This document shows positions 35,151 through 46,978 of a stretch of 48,205 nt of DNA, piece after piece. The position numbers and the translations under genes were made by a program. Position 1 is the stretch's first letter; each line of letters begins with the position of its first letter. Under the pieces are notes generated by a model. That model ran no database searches. It was not told the DNA's origin and saw only the letters and a list, made by a program, of their open reading frames with translations. This DNA is from Caryophanales bacterium (GTDB lineage: Bacteria; Bacillota; Bacilli; Exiguobacteriales; Exiguobacteriaceae), in the NCBI GenBank assembly GCA_902362975.1, contig CABIYO010000019.1:1-48205 (forward strand), read 5' to 3'.

Positions 35151-35165
35151 GGCCGCTTTCTTTTT
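35131..35165 (+). terminator. terminator at the end of the nucleotidyltransferase gene
   Basis: AGCCGCCCT pairs with AGGGCCGCT apart from one C-C mismatch, followed by TTCTTTTT. The stop codon is in the loop. Confidence 0.7.
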
Positions 35166-35709
35166 AGTATCTCGCTTGCCGTTTCATCGAGCGAATCGCG
35201 AAGTAGAGGAACAATTCTAGTACCGCGATGGCGATGAGGATTCCCCCGAACATTTGGAATAGCACGAGCAGGCTACTGAATGGATTCGTCAACATGAGAA
35301 TGCCGACACCAATCCACAATAGACTTCCGAATAGAAACCCGAACCATCGCCCCGCCATCGACTGGCGGTACCCGAGCGCCTGAATCAGACGGATGACCCC
35401 ACCGAATAAGAACAGGGACCCGATTAGGATGGGTAAGAGACTCGCCAACGTTTCAGCGAAGAAGAAGACGATCGCCGCTAAAATCAAATAAATGACACCC
35501 ATAAAGAAAGCGGGTGGCAATCCTCCCTGACGTCGACGCATCCCTTGAAAAATCATCCAAATCCCCGTGATGGTCAAATAACCAGCAATGACATACACCA
35601 TGACATCAAAGAAAAATCGAGGGTATAGCAGAATGAGAACACCAAGTACAAAGTAAATGACTGCTTGCCATAACGTTGAACGTTCCAAACGATGAATGAA
35701 TGCCTCCAT
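35164..35709 (-). CDS. HdeD-family (DUF308) membrane protein
   Basis: A 181-aa protein with about six hydrophobic membrane segments, such as AVIYFVLGVLILLYP and IGSLFLFGGVIRLIQ. The repeated glycine-rich helices and length fit the DUF308/HdeD family. Function is unknown in Gram-positives. I chose the ATG at 35709, with GGAGG ten bases upstream; the longer frame would run into the yidC terminator and is not likely. It is convergent with the nucleotidyltransferase gene. Confidence 0.88.
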   Translation of the reverse strand: MEAFIHRLERSTLWQAVIYFVLGVLILLYPRFFFDVMVYVIAGYLTITGIWMIFQGMRRRQGGLPPAFFMGVIYLILAAIVFFFAETLASLLPILIGSLFLFGGVIRLIQALGYRQSMAGRWFGFLFGSLLWIGVGILMLTNPFSSLLVLFQMFGGILIAIAVLELFLYFAIRSMKRQARY

Positions 35710-35773
35710 TTTTCCACACCTCCGTATACTCGTTTCTATCTTTATTCCCTTCTCGTCAGGAGATAATCCCACA

Positions 35774-35807
35774 CAAAAAAAGCTGAGTGTCAGGAGACAC
35801 CCAGCTT
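35774..35807 (-). terminator. terminator after yidC
   Basis: AAGCTGAGTGTC (35780-35791) pairs with GACACCCAGCTT (35796-35807) apart from one mismatch, with a seven-T run on the minus strand. Confidence 0.9.
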
Positions 35808-35812
35808 CATGA

Positions 35813-36673
35813 TTATTTACGTTTTTTCTTTTTGTATTTCTTCTCTTCTTCAGCAAGCGCTGCACGCTCTGCTTCTTTCGCAGCAATCTTCGCTTCAGCC
35901 GCAACCTTCATCTTCTCACGCATCGGGAGCATGATGGCCATCGTGACGATGATCGAGATGATATAACCGACTACCCAGTATAACGAAAGGGCAGCTGGGA
36001 GGTTGATCGACATGACGAAGATCATAACCGGGAAGATATAAAGCATCATCTTCAATTGTGGGTTCTGTTCTTGTCCCGCCATTGAGATTTTTTGCTGTGC
36101 GAACGTCAAGATTGCCGCTAAAATCGGCAAGACGAACGTTGGATCCGGAGCACCGAGATCGAACCATAAGAAGTTCGCTTCGAAAATCTCAGGTGTACGG
36201 CGAATCGCATCATAGAATGCGAAGAGGATCGGCATTTGAATCAAGATTGGCAAACATCCCGCGAGCGGGTTGATTTGGTATTCCTGATAAAGCTTCATCA
36301 TCTCTTCTTGGAGTTTACGTTGTGTTTCCTGGTCTTTTGAGCTGTACTTTTCACGAAGCTTCAGCATTTCTGGTTGCAACACTTGCATCGCACCCATACT
36401 CTTCGTCTGCTTGATCATGAGTGGGAGAATCAACAACCGGACGATAATCGTCGCGATGATGATTGAAATCCCGTATTGCCACGAGCCACCGACCAAGTAA
36501 GCAACTTCCTTCAAGAGCCATGCGAGCGGCCATACAAAGTATTTCGCCCAGAAACCTTCTGTGTCAGCCGTTACTGGTTCGGCTTGGATGGTAGACGGAT
36601 CCACACAGCCTGCCATCAGCATGATGACCGCGGTCATGGCAGCGAGTAATCCTAATTTTAGCTTTTTGCTCAT
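35813..36673 (-). CDS. yidC: membrane protein insertase YidC (SpoIIIJ type)
   Basis: Inserts proteins into the cytoplasmic membrane, with or without Sec. The 286-aa protein has a lipoprotein signal ending LMAGC (Cys23) and about five membrane helices. The conserved arginine of the hydrophilic groove is in IIVRLLILPLMIKQTK. The C-terminal tail is lysine-rich and may touch the ribosome. Downstream, jag, which usually follows, is missing and a terminator is found instead. Confidence 0.97.
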   Translation of the reverse strand: MSKKLKLGLLAAMTAVIMLMAGCVDPSTIQAEPVTADTEGFWAKYFVWPLAWLLKEVAYLVGGSWQYGISIIIATIIVRLLILPLMIKQTKSMGAMQVLQPEMLKLREKYSSKDQETQRKLQEEMMKLYQEYQINPLAGCLPILIQMPILFAFYDAIRRTPEIFEANFLWFDLGAPDPTFVLPILAAILTFAQQKISMAGQEQNPQLKMMLYIFPVMIFVMSINLPAALSLYWVVGYIISIIVTMAIMLPMREKMKVAAEAKIAAKEAERAALAEEEKKYKKKKRK

Positions 36674-36777
36674 AGTTCCTCCTACACTTTCTTTATCAAT
36701 TCTTTTTAACGCACACGTCGATCGGGCAATCTTATCAGACTCTAATTATATGAGAGAATAAATTCAGATTGTCATGG

Positions 36778-37122
36778 TCACCGGCTCTGCTTTTGCCAAA
36801 CCTTGGCCCGTTTGAATACGTGTTTCAAACTTTCGGTCACTTCCGACTGCGTCAATGCGGTCGCAGGTTTTCGAGCGATGATAACATAATCATTCGGTGC
36901 AACGTTTGGTTCGAGCAAGCGAAGCGACTCACGCATCAATCGTTTCATCCGGTTCCGTTCCACAGCATTTCCAAGTTTCTTACTGACGGAAAGACCCACT
37001 CTGAAATGCGTTTGATCCGCTTTGAGCGTGTAGACGACAAACTGACGATTGGCCACGGAGCGTCCTTCGCGAAACACCGCTTGGAACTCTTCATTCTTTT
37101 GCAGGCGGTATTCTTTTTTCAA
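36778..37122 (-). CDS. rnpA: ribonuclease P protein component
   Basis: The small basic subunit of RNase P, which cuts the 5' leader from pre-tRNA. The RNR motif is in [15 protein letters not shown], and [24 protein letters not shown] is typical. I chose the TTG start at 37122, giving 114 aa, because GGGGTGAG lies just upstream; the longer frame to 37158 has no ribosome-binding site. It follows rpmH with a hairpin in between. Confidence 0.96.
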   Translation of the reverse strand: MKKEYRLQKNEEFQAVFREGRSVANRQFVVYTLKADQTHFRVGLSVSKKLGNAVERNRMKRLMRESLRLLEPNVAPNDYVIIARKPATALTQSEVTESLKHVFKRAKVWQKQSR

Positions 37123-37230
37123 AATTCTCACCCCATCCTTCGCTTCAAAAATCGTCAACTAACATCATATCATATCCACATCATTTGAACGAGGGAGAAT
37201 CCATGAAATGCTACGTTTCTGTAACAAACT

Positions 37231-37265
37231 AAAAAATTGCCCGAGGAAAGGAATCCCCGGGCAAT
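37231..37265 (-). terminator. hairpin between rpmH and rnpA
   Basis: ATTGCCCGAGG pairs with CCCCGGGCAAT apart from one mismatch, followed by TTTTTT on the minus strand. It would lower rnpA expression relative to rpmH. Confidence 0.8.
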
Positions 37266-37277
37266 CTTCATTCGAAA

Positions 37278-37412
37278 TTATACAGTCAAGGCTTTACGGC
37301 CTTTACGACGACGAGCAGCAAGAATGTTGCGACCGTTTTTAGTCGCCATGCGTGCACGGAATCCGTGAACTTTCTTACGCTTACGGTTGTTAGGGTTGAA
37401 AGTTGGTTTCAT
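37278..37412 (-). CDS. rpmH: 50S ribosomal protein L34
   Basis: A 44-aa, very basic ribosomal protein that begins [20 protein letters not shown] and ends [14 protein letters not shown] precedes the ATG. The gene marks the left edge of the origin region, as in nearly all bacteria with this layout. Confidence 0.98.
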   Translation of the reverse strand: MKPTFNPNNRKRKKVHGFRARMATKNGRNILAARRRKGRKALTV

Positions 37413-37559
37413 GGTTACAGCACCTCCTCAAGATTAACGCTCTATTAGCAAGTTATAGTTTCATTTAAGGCAGTCTTTAAGATTATATAAATCGATTCAA
37501 CAATTGTCAATGTATTTTCGGATAGTTTTCGAATTCGTAGAATGAGGCAATCAGAAAGC

Positions 37560-38100
37560 ATTCATCCACATGGATTCGATCCTTATCCGAAGGACGAGTA
37601 GCGGATGAATGTATACACAACCTTTACGTATTTTATAAACGGTCTTTATAAATAGCCACATTGAGCCATTTTATCCACAAAATCTCGAAGTTATCCACAT
37701 TTATATGTGAATAACTCCTCTTTTTTCATATTCTCATTCTTTATTTTTTCATTTTCTTCTTTTACAAAAACAATCTTTCATTTCACTTCTTCCTCTTTTG
37801 TGCATAACTTTTTCATCTCATATCCCATCATTAGTGCTTTATCCACAATATATCCACAGGTTATCCACAAAACACACAGCATGTGGATAAGTGGGTGTGG
37901 ATACTCTTCTTTATCTGTGGATAAATACCAAAAAGCATTGCCACGTCTATTTTATTTTGCTAAACTGAATGTGCACAAACTTGTGGATGAACAATTCGTG
38001 ATTCCAAGATATACACAGACTGTGGATAAGTGTTATCCCCATAACGAACACCATGTGGATAACTTTATCCACAGTTTTTATTCTCTGGGGATAACCCTAG
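37560..38100. other. oriC, DnaA-box cluster upstream of dnaA
   Basis: I count nine perfect TTATCCACA boxes in both orientations, starting at 37671, 37691, 37839, 37861, 37882, 37916, 38021, 38054 and 38065. Several one-mismatch boxes lie between them. A T-rich stretch at about 37720-37800 separates two groups. The rpmH-dnaA gap thus holds half of a bipartite Bacillus-type origin; autoregulation of dnaA is likely. Confidence 0.93.
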
Positions 38101-38176
38101 TTTCTACTATAGAATAGTGTATGTGTATATCGTGTGAATAAGTTTTACCCAACATGTGAGTAAAGGAGGTCTTTCA

Positions 38177-39556
38177 TTGAAGAATGCTCGCGAGATTTGG
38201 AGAAATGTCTTATCGGTAATCGAGGAAGAAGAACGAACTCCAAAAGCCAGTTTTGACATGTGGTTGAAATCAACCGAGGGGATATCATTGATGGGAACGA
38301 CGCTCGTTGTGTCGGCACCCGCCAGTTTTATCGTCACGTGGTTAGAGCGACAGTATCTCTCTCTGTTACAAGATACGGTTGAAGAGATCACAAACAACAA
38401 GCTTGAAATTCATTTCATCGAGGAATCTCAAGCACACAAGTATGCTCCAGCGGATGGATCGTCAAATGAGTCCATCGCCGTGACAGAAACAAAAGAACAG
38501 CCCGTGCTATTACCTTCAAAAGAGGAAGGGGATCTTGGTCAACTAAATGACAAATACATTTTCGAGACATTTGTCATCGGATCGGGGAACCGTTTTGCCC
38601 ACGCCGCATCACTTGCTGTCGCCGAAGCACCTGCACGCGCCTATAACCCGCTCTTCATTTACGGAGGCGTTGGACTTGGTAAGACACATTTGATGCATGC
38701 GATTGGTCATTACGTAAAAGGTCAAAAACCGGGGGCTCGCATTGCCTATGTCTCTTCTGAGAAGTTCACAAATGAATTTATCAATTCGATTCGGGATAAT
38801 AAGACCGGTGAGTTTCGGAACCGTTATCGAAACATTGATGTACTATTAATCGACGATATTCAGTTTTTAGCAGGGAAAGAACAAACTCAGGAAGAGTTTT
38901 TCCACACATTCAATGCATTGCACAACGATCAGAAACAAATCGTGATTTCAAGTGATCGACCACCAAAAGAAATCCCGACGCTAGAGGATCGACTTCGTTC
39001 ACGCTTTGAATGGGGCCTAATCACAGACATCACACCACCTGACCTTGAGACGCGAATTGCGATTCTTCGCAAAAAAGCGACCGCGGAGGGGCTTGATATC
39101 TCGAATGAAGTCATGCTGTATATCGCGAATCAAATCGATACGAACATTCGGGAACTAGAAGGGGCGCTGACACGAGTCGTCGCTTATGCAAAACTTGTCG
39201 GGCGACCAATCGACCCGGACGTGGCAGCCGAAGCGCTTCATAATATCATGCCTGTCCAGGAAGCGAAGAAAATTGTCATTCGCGATATTCAAGAAGTTGT
39301 CGGTCAACACTTCAACATTCAAGTAGAAGAATTGAACTCGAAAAAGCGCACCAAGACGTTGGCATTCCCACGTCAAATCGCAATGTATCTATCGCGGGAG
39401 ATGACGGAGAGCTCCTTGCCAAAAATCGGGGAAGAGTTCGGAGGGCGTGATCACACGACTGTGATTCATGCACATGAAAAAATTAGCACCCTTCTAAAGA
39501 ACGATGTGGAAATGCAAGAGACGATTCAAACGTTGAAGAAGGCACTTTCTAACTAA
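38177..39556 (+). CDS. dnaA: chromosomal replication initiator DnaA
   Basis: The AAA+ initiator that binds DnaA boxes and opens oriC. The 459-aa protein has the N-terminal DnaB-interaction domain, a linker (about 85-120), Walker [16 protein letters not shown] and Walker [12 protein letters not shown]. The C-terminal box-binding signature [14 protein letters not shown] is present. I chose the TTG at 38177, with AAAGGAGG seven bases upstream; an earlier in-frame GTG includes that site within the gene and is unlikely. Confidence 0.98.
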   Translation: MKNAREIWRNVLSVIEEEERTPKASFDMWLKSTEGISLMGTTLVVSAPASFIVTWLERQYLSLLQDTVEEITNNKLEIHFIEESQAHKYAPADGSSNESIAVTETKEQPVLLPSKEEGDLGQLNDKYIFETFVIGSGNRFAHAASLAVAEAPARAYNPLFIYGGVGLGKTHLMHAIGHYVKGQKPGARIAYVSSEKFTNEFINSIRDNKTGEFRNRYRNIDVLLIDDIQFLAGKEQTQEEFFHTFNALHNDQKQIVISSDRPPKEIPTLEDRLRSRFEWGLITDITPPDLETRIAILRKKATAEGLDISNEVMLYIANQIDTNIRELEGALTRVVAYAKLVGRPIDPDVAAEALHNIMPVQEAKKIVIRDIQEVVGQHFNIQVEELNSKKRTKTLAFPRQIAMYLSREMTESSLPKIGEEFGGRDHTTVIHAHEKISTLLKNDVEMQETIQTLKKALSN

Positions 39557-39752
39557 TGAAGAATTTTCTGTGGATATCCTGTGGATAAATCACCTTAGTT
39601 ATCCACAAGTTATTCACAGGCGAAATGGCTTAACACGTATGGTTTAGGAGACTTATCCCCAGTATCCACAGCCCTTATTACTATTATGACTTAATTAATA
39701 CTATTATATTATTAAGAAATGGACTCATTTCACCTTAGGAGGAATTATCCAC
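39557..39752. other. oriC, dnaA-dnaN spacer with DnaA boxes and candidate unwinding element
   Basis: Perfect boxes lie at 39580-39588 and 39599-39607, with near matches at 39569, 39610, 39653 and 39662. They are followed by an almost pure A+T stretch at about 39675-39718 that is the probable DNA-unwinding element. This matches the second half of the Bacillus bipartite origin. Confidence 0.88.
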
Positions 39753-40892
39753 ATGCATTTAACGATTCAACGAGATGTATTCATGCAAGCCGTACAAGAC
39801 GTATCAAAAGCTGTGGCTTCACGAACGACTATTCCAATTTTGACAGGCTTAAAACTGGAGGCACATGCGGATGGTTTAACACTGACAGGAAGTGATACCG
39901 AGATTTCGATTGAACGCTTGATTCCAATCGAAGAGGGTGGAATTGAACTTATTCAAATTCAACGTGCTGGAAGCGTCGTGTTGAACGCACGCTTCTTAGG
40001 AGAAATCGTGAAGAAGTTACCAACAAACGAGGTCACACTCGAAGTTTCACCGAACTTCATGACGCGCATTGAGTCTGGTCAAGCAGAGTTCCATTTAAAC
40101 GGTCTTGACCCGGATGAATATCCACGCCTACCTGAACTTGCGAGTGATCGTCGCTTCTATTTGCCGGCTGATTTATTGAAGACCATCATCCGTCAGACGA
40201 GCTTCGCTGTTTCTTCACAGGAGACACGTCCCGTATTGACAGGGGTTAACTTCTCAGCAGAGAAGGGCTTCCTTACATGTGTCGCAACCGATAGCCACCG
40301 TCTGGCGCTTCGTCGTGCGCGTTTTGAGACAGATAACGATTTGACGTTCCAAAATGTCGTCGTTCCTGGTCGCTCACTCAACGAATTGGCAAAATTACTC
40401 GACCGTGAAGAGTTGCCGATTGAAATTGTCTTAACGGACCAACAAATTTTATTCCGTATGAAAAACATCTCCTTCTTCTCTCGTTTGTTAGACGGTGCCT
40501 ATCCAGACACATCACGTCTCATTCCGGAAGAATATCGCACAGCGGTTCGGATGAATGCGAAAGAGTTCTTACAGGCCATTGACCGTGCATCGCTCCTAGC
40601 ACGTGCCGATCGCAACAACGTCATTAAATTTGTGGCGGAAGATACAACGGCAGTCGAAATCTCTTCACACTCGCCGGAAGTCGGAAAAGTATCGGAACGT
40701 GTCAGCATTCTGTCGCTCGAAGGAGAAGAACTAAAAATTTCCTTCAACTCAAAATTCGTGATGGACGCGCTCCGCGCACTCGATGCATCTGAAATCGAAA
40801 TCCAGTTTACGGGTTCGATGCGACCGTTCATTTTACGACCGGTTGAACAAGATAGTGTTCTTCAACTGATTTTGCCAGTCCGCACATCGTAA
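39753..40892 (+). CDS. dnaN: DNA polymerase III beta sliding clamp
   Basis: The ring-shaped clamp that tethers DNA polymerase. The 379-aa protein shows three repeated domains and the usual end LQLILPVRTS, part of the partner-binding pocket. TTAGGAGG precedes the ATG. It follows the oriC spacer and ends at a terminator. Confidence 0.98.
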   Translation: MHLTIQRDVFMQAVQDVSKAVASRTTIPILTGLKLEAHADGLTLTGSDTEISIERLIPIEEGGIELIQIQRAGSVVLNARFLGEIVKKLPTNEVTLEVSPNFMTRIESGQAEFHLNGLDPDEYPRLPELASDRRFYLPADLLKTIIRQTSFAVSSQETRPVLTGVNFSAEKGFLTCVATDSHRLALRRARFETDNDLTFQNVVVPGRSLNELAKLLDREELPIEIVLTDQQILFRMKNISFFSRLLDGAYPDTSRLIPEEYRTAVRMNAKEFLQAIDRASLLARADRNNVIKFVAEDTTAVEISSHSPEVGKVSERVSILSLEGEELKISFNSKFVMDALRALDASEIEIQFTGSMRPFILRPVEQDSVLQLILPVRTS

Positions 40893-40901
40893 GCTGCGGA
40901 T

Positions 40902-40940
40902 AGGGATGATGAGGTGTCTTGCCTTGTCATCCCTCTTTTT
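40902..40940 (+). terminator. terminator after dnaN
   Basis: AGGGATGA (40902-40909) pairs with TCATCCCT (40927-40934), followed by CTTTTT. Confidence 0.8.
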
Positions 40941-41018
40941 GCCTTATTCGACGATTTTCGATAAACTAATAAGTATGGCGATTTTTTCAGATCAGCATGT
41001 GAGAGAGGAAGTGACGAC

Positions 41019-41234
41019 ATGGAAAAAGTGTCGATTACAACCGAGTATGTAACGCTCGGACAATTTTTAAAATTAGCAGATATCATCTCAAGTGGGGGAC
41101 AAGCAAAGTTCTTTTTAGAGGATGTCATGATTAAAGTGAACGGTGAGCAGGACCAGCGTCGCGGTCGTAAATTAAGAGATGGAGATACAATCGAAGTCGA
41201 GGGCTTCGGGGAATATCAAATCGAGGGAAACTGA
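41019..41234 (+). CDS. yaaA: S4-domain RNA-binding protein YaaA
   Basis: A 71-aa protein with an S4-type fold: [26 protein letters not shown] and [13 protein letters not shown] (given in parts). In Bacilli it lies between dnaN and recF and is linked to ribosome assembly. GAGAGGAAGTGA precedes the ATG. Its stop is 1 base before the recF GTG. Confidence 0.94.
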   Translation: MEKVSITTEYVTLGQFLKLADIISSGGQAKFFLEDVMIKVNGEQDQRRGRKLRDGDTIEVEGFGEYQIEGN

Positions 41235-41235
41235 C

Positions 41236-42354
41236 GTGTATTTAAAGTCGATCCGATTGCAAAACTATCGCAACTACGAAACCCTCGAGCTAGATTTTTC
41301 AGAACAGACGAATGTTCTGATTGGTGAGAACGCCCAAGGAAAAACGAATCTTCTCGAATCGATTTACGTACTTGCGCTCGCAAAATCGCATCGGACGACA
41401 CAAGACCGTGAATTAATCGGTTGGGAAGCCGATGCTGCGAGTATCGAAGGACGGATTCATAAACGGACGGGCGAATCGGTCCAGAGTCTCTCTTTTTCTC
41501 CTAAAGGCAAGAAAGCAAAGCTCAATCATTTGGAACAACGTCGTCTCAGTGACTATGTCGGCGCATTTAACGTCGTCTTGTTCGCCCCAGAAGACTTAGC
41601 CATCGTGAAAGGCAGTCCGCAAGGGAGACGGCGATTTTTAGATATGGAAATCGGTCAGGTCAGTCCGGTGTACTTACACGAGCTCAATCAATACTTGAAG
41701 ACGTTGAAACAACGGAACGCCTTGTTGAAGCAGTTATCCACAAAAGGTGGCGACGAGACGTTACTTGAAGTCTTGACGGATCAATTGATTGAACTTGCCG
41801 TAAAAATTGTGATGAGACGTTATCACTTCATCGACCAGCTCGAAAAATGGGCCAATCCCATCCATTCCGGAATCACAAGAGAACTCGAAACACTGACGAT
41901 TCAATACGTTTCCGACACGTTCCAAAAAGAACGCTTCTCAAAAGAACAGATGTTTGAAACGTATCGTCAAAAGTTTGATAAAATAAGAGAGAACGAACGA
42001 CGAAGAGGTGTGACCTTGTTTGGTCCGCATCGTGACGATTTTGAATTGTATGTCAACAATCGAAACGTTCAAACGTTCGGTTCACAAGGTCAGCAACGAA
42101 CGGCGGCCTTGTCATTGAAGCTAGCTGAGATTGAATTGATTCATGAAGAAGTAGGCGAATATCCTCTGTTGTTATTAGACGATGTGTTATCTGAGCTTGA
42201 TGATCATCGCCAAACCCATCTCCTCGATACGATGGGACGGAAAGTACAAACGATTTTGACTACAACAAATATTGACGGGATTGCACATGAGACCATTCAA
42301 CAAGCTAAAGTGTTTCACGTGAAACAAGGTGAGGTTGAAACGGAGTCCGTGTAA
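41236..42354 (+). CDS. recF: DNA replication and repair protein RecF
   Basis: An SMC-like ATPase that helps load RecA at gaps. Walker A is [12 protein letters not shown] and the signature and Walker B end is [12 protein letters not shown] chose the GTG at 41236, with GAGGG eight bases upstream and 372 aa; a longer frame overlaps yaaA and is not used. A perfect DnaA box (41734-41742) and a perfect parS (42311-42326) lie within it. Confidence 0.97.
   Translation: MYLKSIRLQNYRNYETLELDFSEQTNVLIGENAQGKTNLLESIYVLALAKSHRTTQDRELIGWEADAASIEGRIHKRTGESVQSLSFSPKGKKAKLNHLEQRRLSDYVGAFNVVLFAPEDLAIVKGSPQGRRRFLDMEIGQVSPVYLHELNQYLKTLKQRNALLKQLSTKGGDETLLEVLTDQLIELAVKIVMRRYHFIDQLEKWANPIHSGITRELETLTIQYVSDTFQKERFSKEQMFETYRQKFDKIRENERRRGVTLFGPHRDDFELYVNNRNVQTFGSQGQQRTAALSLKLAEIELIHEEVGEYPLLLLDDVLSELDDHRQTHLLDTMGRKVQTILTTTNIDGIAHETIQQAKVFHVKQGEVETESV
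42311..42326. promoter_or_regulatory. parS site in the end of recF
   Basis: TGTTTCACGTGAAACA is a perfect 16-bp parS palindrome. It is inside the coding sequence, where it encodes VFHVKQ. ParB should nucleate here, about 4 kb from the start of dnaA. Confidence 0.93.
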
Positions 42355-42400
42355 TCGTGGCAAGAAGAAACACCAAATCATGTATAGTAGGTGAAAATAA

Positions 42401-44332
<1,932 letters not shown>

Positions 44333-44354
44333 TAAGAAGGGTAGGCAATAACGA

Positions 44355-46922
44355 ATGGCAGAACAAGAAAATATCAAGGATATAAATATTAGCCAGGAGA
44401 TGCGAACGTCGTTCATGGACTACGCAATGAGCGTCATCGTATCACGTGCCCTTCCGGACGTGCGAGATGGATTAAAGCCGGTTCACCGTCGTATTTTATA
44501 TGCGATGAACGAACTAGGTATTCGCGCGGACAAGCCACATAAGAAGTCGGCGCGTGTCGTCGGGGACGTTATCGGTAAGTACCATCCACACGGTGATTCA
44601 GCCGTTTATGAGACGATGGTCCGCATGGCTCAGGACTTCAGTTATCGCTACGAATTAGTCGACGGTCACGGGAACTTCGGTTCAGTCGATGGCGACTCGG
44701 CCGCTGCGATGCGTTATACCGAGGCACGTATGTCTAAAATTGCGATGGAACTCGTACGAGACATCGGAAAAAACACGATTGATTATCAACCGAACTTCGA
44801 TGGTGAAGAAAAAGAACCAGTCGTACTTCCGGCACGTTTCCCGAACTTCCTTGTGAACGGGACGAGCGGGATTGCGGTCGGTATGGCGACGAACGTTCCG
44901 CCCCATAACTTGAACGAGGTCATCGACGGTGTACTGGCGCTTTCTCACAACCCGGACATCACGATTGCAGAATTGATGCAACATATCCCGGGTCCTGATT
45001 TCCCGACTGCGGGAGAAATTTTGGGACGTAGTGGGATTCGTCGTGCATATGAAACTGGACGCGGATCGATTACGATGCGTGCGAAAGCTGAAATCGAGGT
45101 CTTGAAAAATGGCCGTGAACGGATTCTCGTGCACGAGATTCCTTACCAAGTCAACAAAGCACGTCTCGTTGAAAAGATTGCCGATTTGGTTCGCGACAAG
45201 AAAATCGAGGGAATCACGGACTTACGCGATGAATCAGACCGTACCGGGATGCGCATCGTGATTGAAGTTCGCCGCGACGCGAATGCGAGTGTCATCTTGA
45301 ATAACTTGTACAAGCAAACACCGATGCAAACGACGTTCGGCGTCAACATGCTCGCGCTTGTAGGCGGTCGTCCAAAAACGTTGAACATCAAACAAGCGAT
45401 CTATTACTACATCGAACACCAAAAAGAGGTCGTGCGTCGTCGTACGCAATTCGATTTAGATAAAGCGGAAGCACGTGCCCACATTTTAGAAGGTCTTCGT
45501 GTTGCTTTGGATCACTTGGATGAAGTTATCGCCATCATCCGTAGCACACGTACAGGTGACGAGGCTCGTGAAAAGTTGATTGCCCGCTTTGGACTTTCAA
45601 CTGAACAGACGCAAGCAATCTTAGATATGCGTCTCCAACGCTTGACTGGTTTGGAACGCGAGAAGATTGAAGGCGAATATCGTGAAGTGAAAGCGTTAAT
45701 CGAAGAACTACGTGCGATTCTCGGAGACGAAGAATTGCTCCTCGATATCATTCGTAACGAATTAACAGAAATCAAAGAGCGATATGGTGATGCTCGTCGT
45801 ACGGTGATCCGTACGGATATCGTTGAACTTGAGGACGAAGATTTGATTCCAGTTCGCGACATAATGATTACGCTCACGAGCGAAGGATATATCAAGTCGA
45901 TCCCGTCGGATTCATATCGGACACAGCGCCGTGGTGGACGTGGAAAACAAGGTATGGGAACGAATGATGAAGATTTTGTGCTTCGTCTGCTCTCCGCGTC
46001 GACACACGATACCATCCTGTTCTTCACCAACTTCGGACGCGTCTTCCGTCTCAAAGGATACGAAATTCCTGAGATGAGCCGTACCGCGAAAGGGATGCCA
46101 ATCATTAACTTGCTTCAAATCGACAAGGGTGAAAAAGTCGAAACGATGATTCCTGTCGATTTCAATAGTTACTTGGCTAACCAAACGGTAGCGGAAGAGA
46201 CAGAGGATGAGTCTGAAGAAGTGGCGGACGAGCAGTTGTCTCTCGTCTTCGTCACGAAAAAAGGATTGATTAAGCGTTCGCCACTTTCGGCATACGCCCG
46301 AATCAACAAAAACGGTCTACGTGCTATCAGCTTGAATGAGACAGATGAGCTCGTCACAGTCCGTTTAGCGAAGAGCGATGATGAAATTTTGATCGTCACA
46401 CGCCAAGGGATGTCGATTCGCTTCCCTCTCGAAGGAGAAGTTCGTTCGATGGGACGTACGGCACGAGGCGTTCGCGCGATTCGATTGAAAAAGAAAGATG
46501 ATTTGGTCGTCTCGATGGAAATCGTTCGCACCACGCAAGACGTCTTGATTATCACTGAAAAAGGATACGGAAAACGTACGCCCATGGAGCAGTTCCGCAC
46601 ACAAGGTCGTGGTGGTTCCGGTATCATCGGAATTAAGACAGATCGTGGAACAGTCGTCGGGATGAGTGTCGTTGATGAAGACGATGACATCATGCTGATG
46701 ACTGAACTCGGTGTTGCGATTCGGATCGATTCACAAGCAATCTCTCAAATGGGTCGAAGTACTCGCGGTGTGAAAGTGATGAATATCGAAGAGGGCGATC
46801 GTTTAGCGACTATCGCAAAGTTGAAAAAAGATGAGTTAGAAGAGGAATCAGCAGTCGATTTGGAGAATGGGTTTGAGGATGAAGCACCTGAAACCGATGA
46901 ATCGTCTGATGTGAATGAGTAA
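44355..46922 (+). CDS. gyrA: DNA gyrase subunit A
   Basis: The DNA-cutting half of gyrase. The catalytic tyrosine is in [11 protein letters not shown]. The quinolone-resistance region has [10 protein letters not shown], with the usual serine retained. The GyrA box QRRGGRG in the C-terminal wrapping domain identifies gyrase rather than topoisomerase IV. An acidic tail ends the 855-aa protein. It lies 22 bases after gyrB. Confidence 0.98.
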   Translation: MAEQENIKDINISQEMRTSFMDYAMSVIVSRALPDVRDGLKPVHRRILYAMNELGIRADKPHKKSARVVGDVIGKYHPHGDSAVYETMVRMAQDFSYRYELVDGHGNFGSVDGDSAAAMRYTEARMSKIAMELVRDIGKNTIDYQPNFDGEEKEPVVLPARFPNFLVNGTSGIAVGMATNVPPHNLNEVIDGVLALSHNPDITIAELMQHIPGPDFPTAGEILGRSGIRRAYETGRGSITMRAKAEIEVLKNGRERILVHEIPYQVNKARLVEKIADLVRDKKIEGITDLRDESDRTGMRIVIEVRRDANASVILNNLYKQTPMQTTFGVNMLALVGGRPKTLNIKQAIYYYIEHQKEVVRRRTQFDLDKAEARAHILEGLRVALDHLDEVIAIIRSTRTGDEAREKLIARFGLSTEQTQAILDMRLQRLTGLEREKIEGEYREVKALIEELRAILGDEELLLDIIRNELTEIKERYGDARRTVIRTDIVELEDEDLIPVRDIMITLTSEGYIKSIPSDSYRTQRRGGRGKQGMGTNDEDFVLRLLSASTHDTILFFTNFGRVFRLKGYEIPEMSRTAKGMPIINLLQIDKGEKVETMIPVDFNSYLANQTVAEETEDESEEVADEQLSLVFVTKKGLIKRSPLSAYARINKNGLRAISLNETDELVTVRLAKSDDEILIVTRQGMSIRFPLEGEVRSMGRTARGVRAIRLKKKDDLVVSMEIVRTTQDVLIITEKGYGKRTPMEQFRTQGRGGSGIIGIKTDRGTVVGMSVVDEDDDIMLMTELGVAIRIDSQAISQMGRSTRGVKVMNIEEGDRLATIAKLKKDELEEESAVDLENGFEDEAPETDESSDVNE

Positions 46923-46928
46923 GACGAG

Positions 46929-46959
46929 AGGTCGAACGGTGTTTCCGTTCGACCTTTTT
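46929..46959 (+). terminator. terminator after gyrA
   Basis: AGGTCGAACGG (46929-46939) pairs perfectly with CCGTTCGACCT (46945-46955), followed by TTTTT. Confidence 0.9.
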
Positions 46960-46978
46960 ATATATTGGAGGGATTCGC

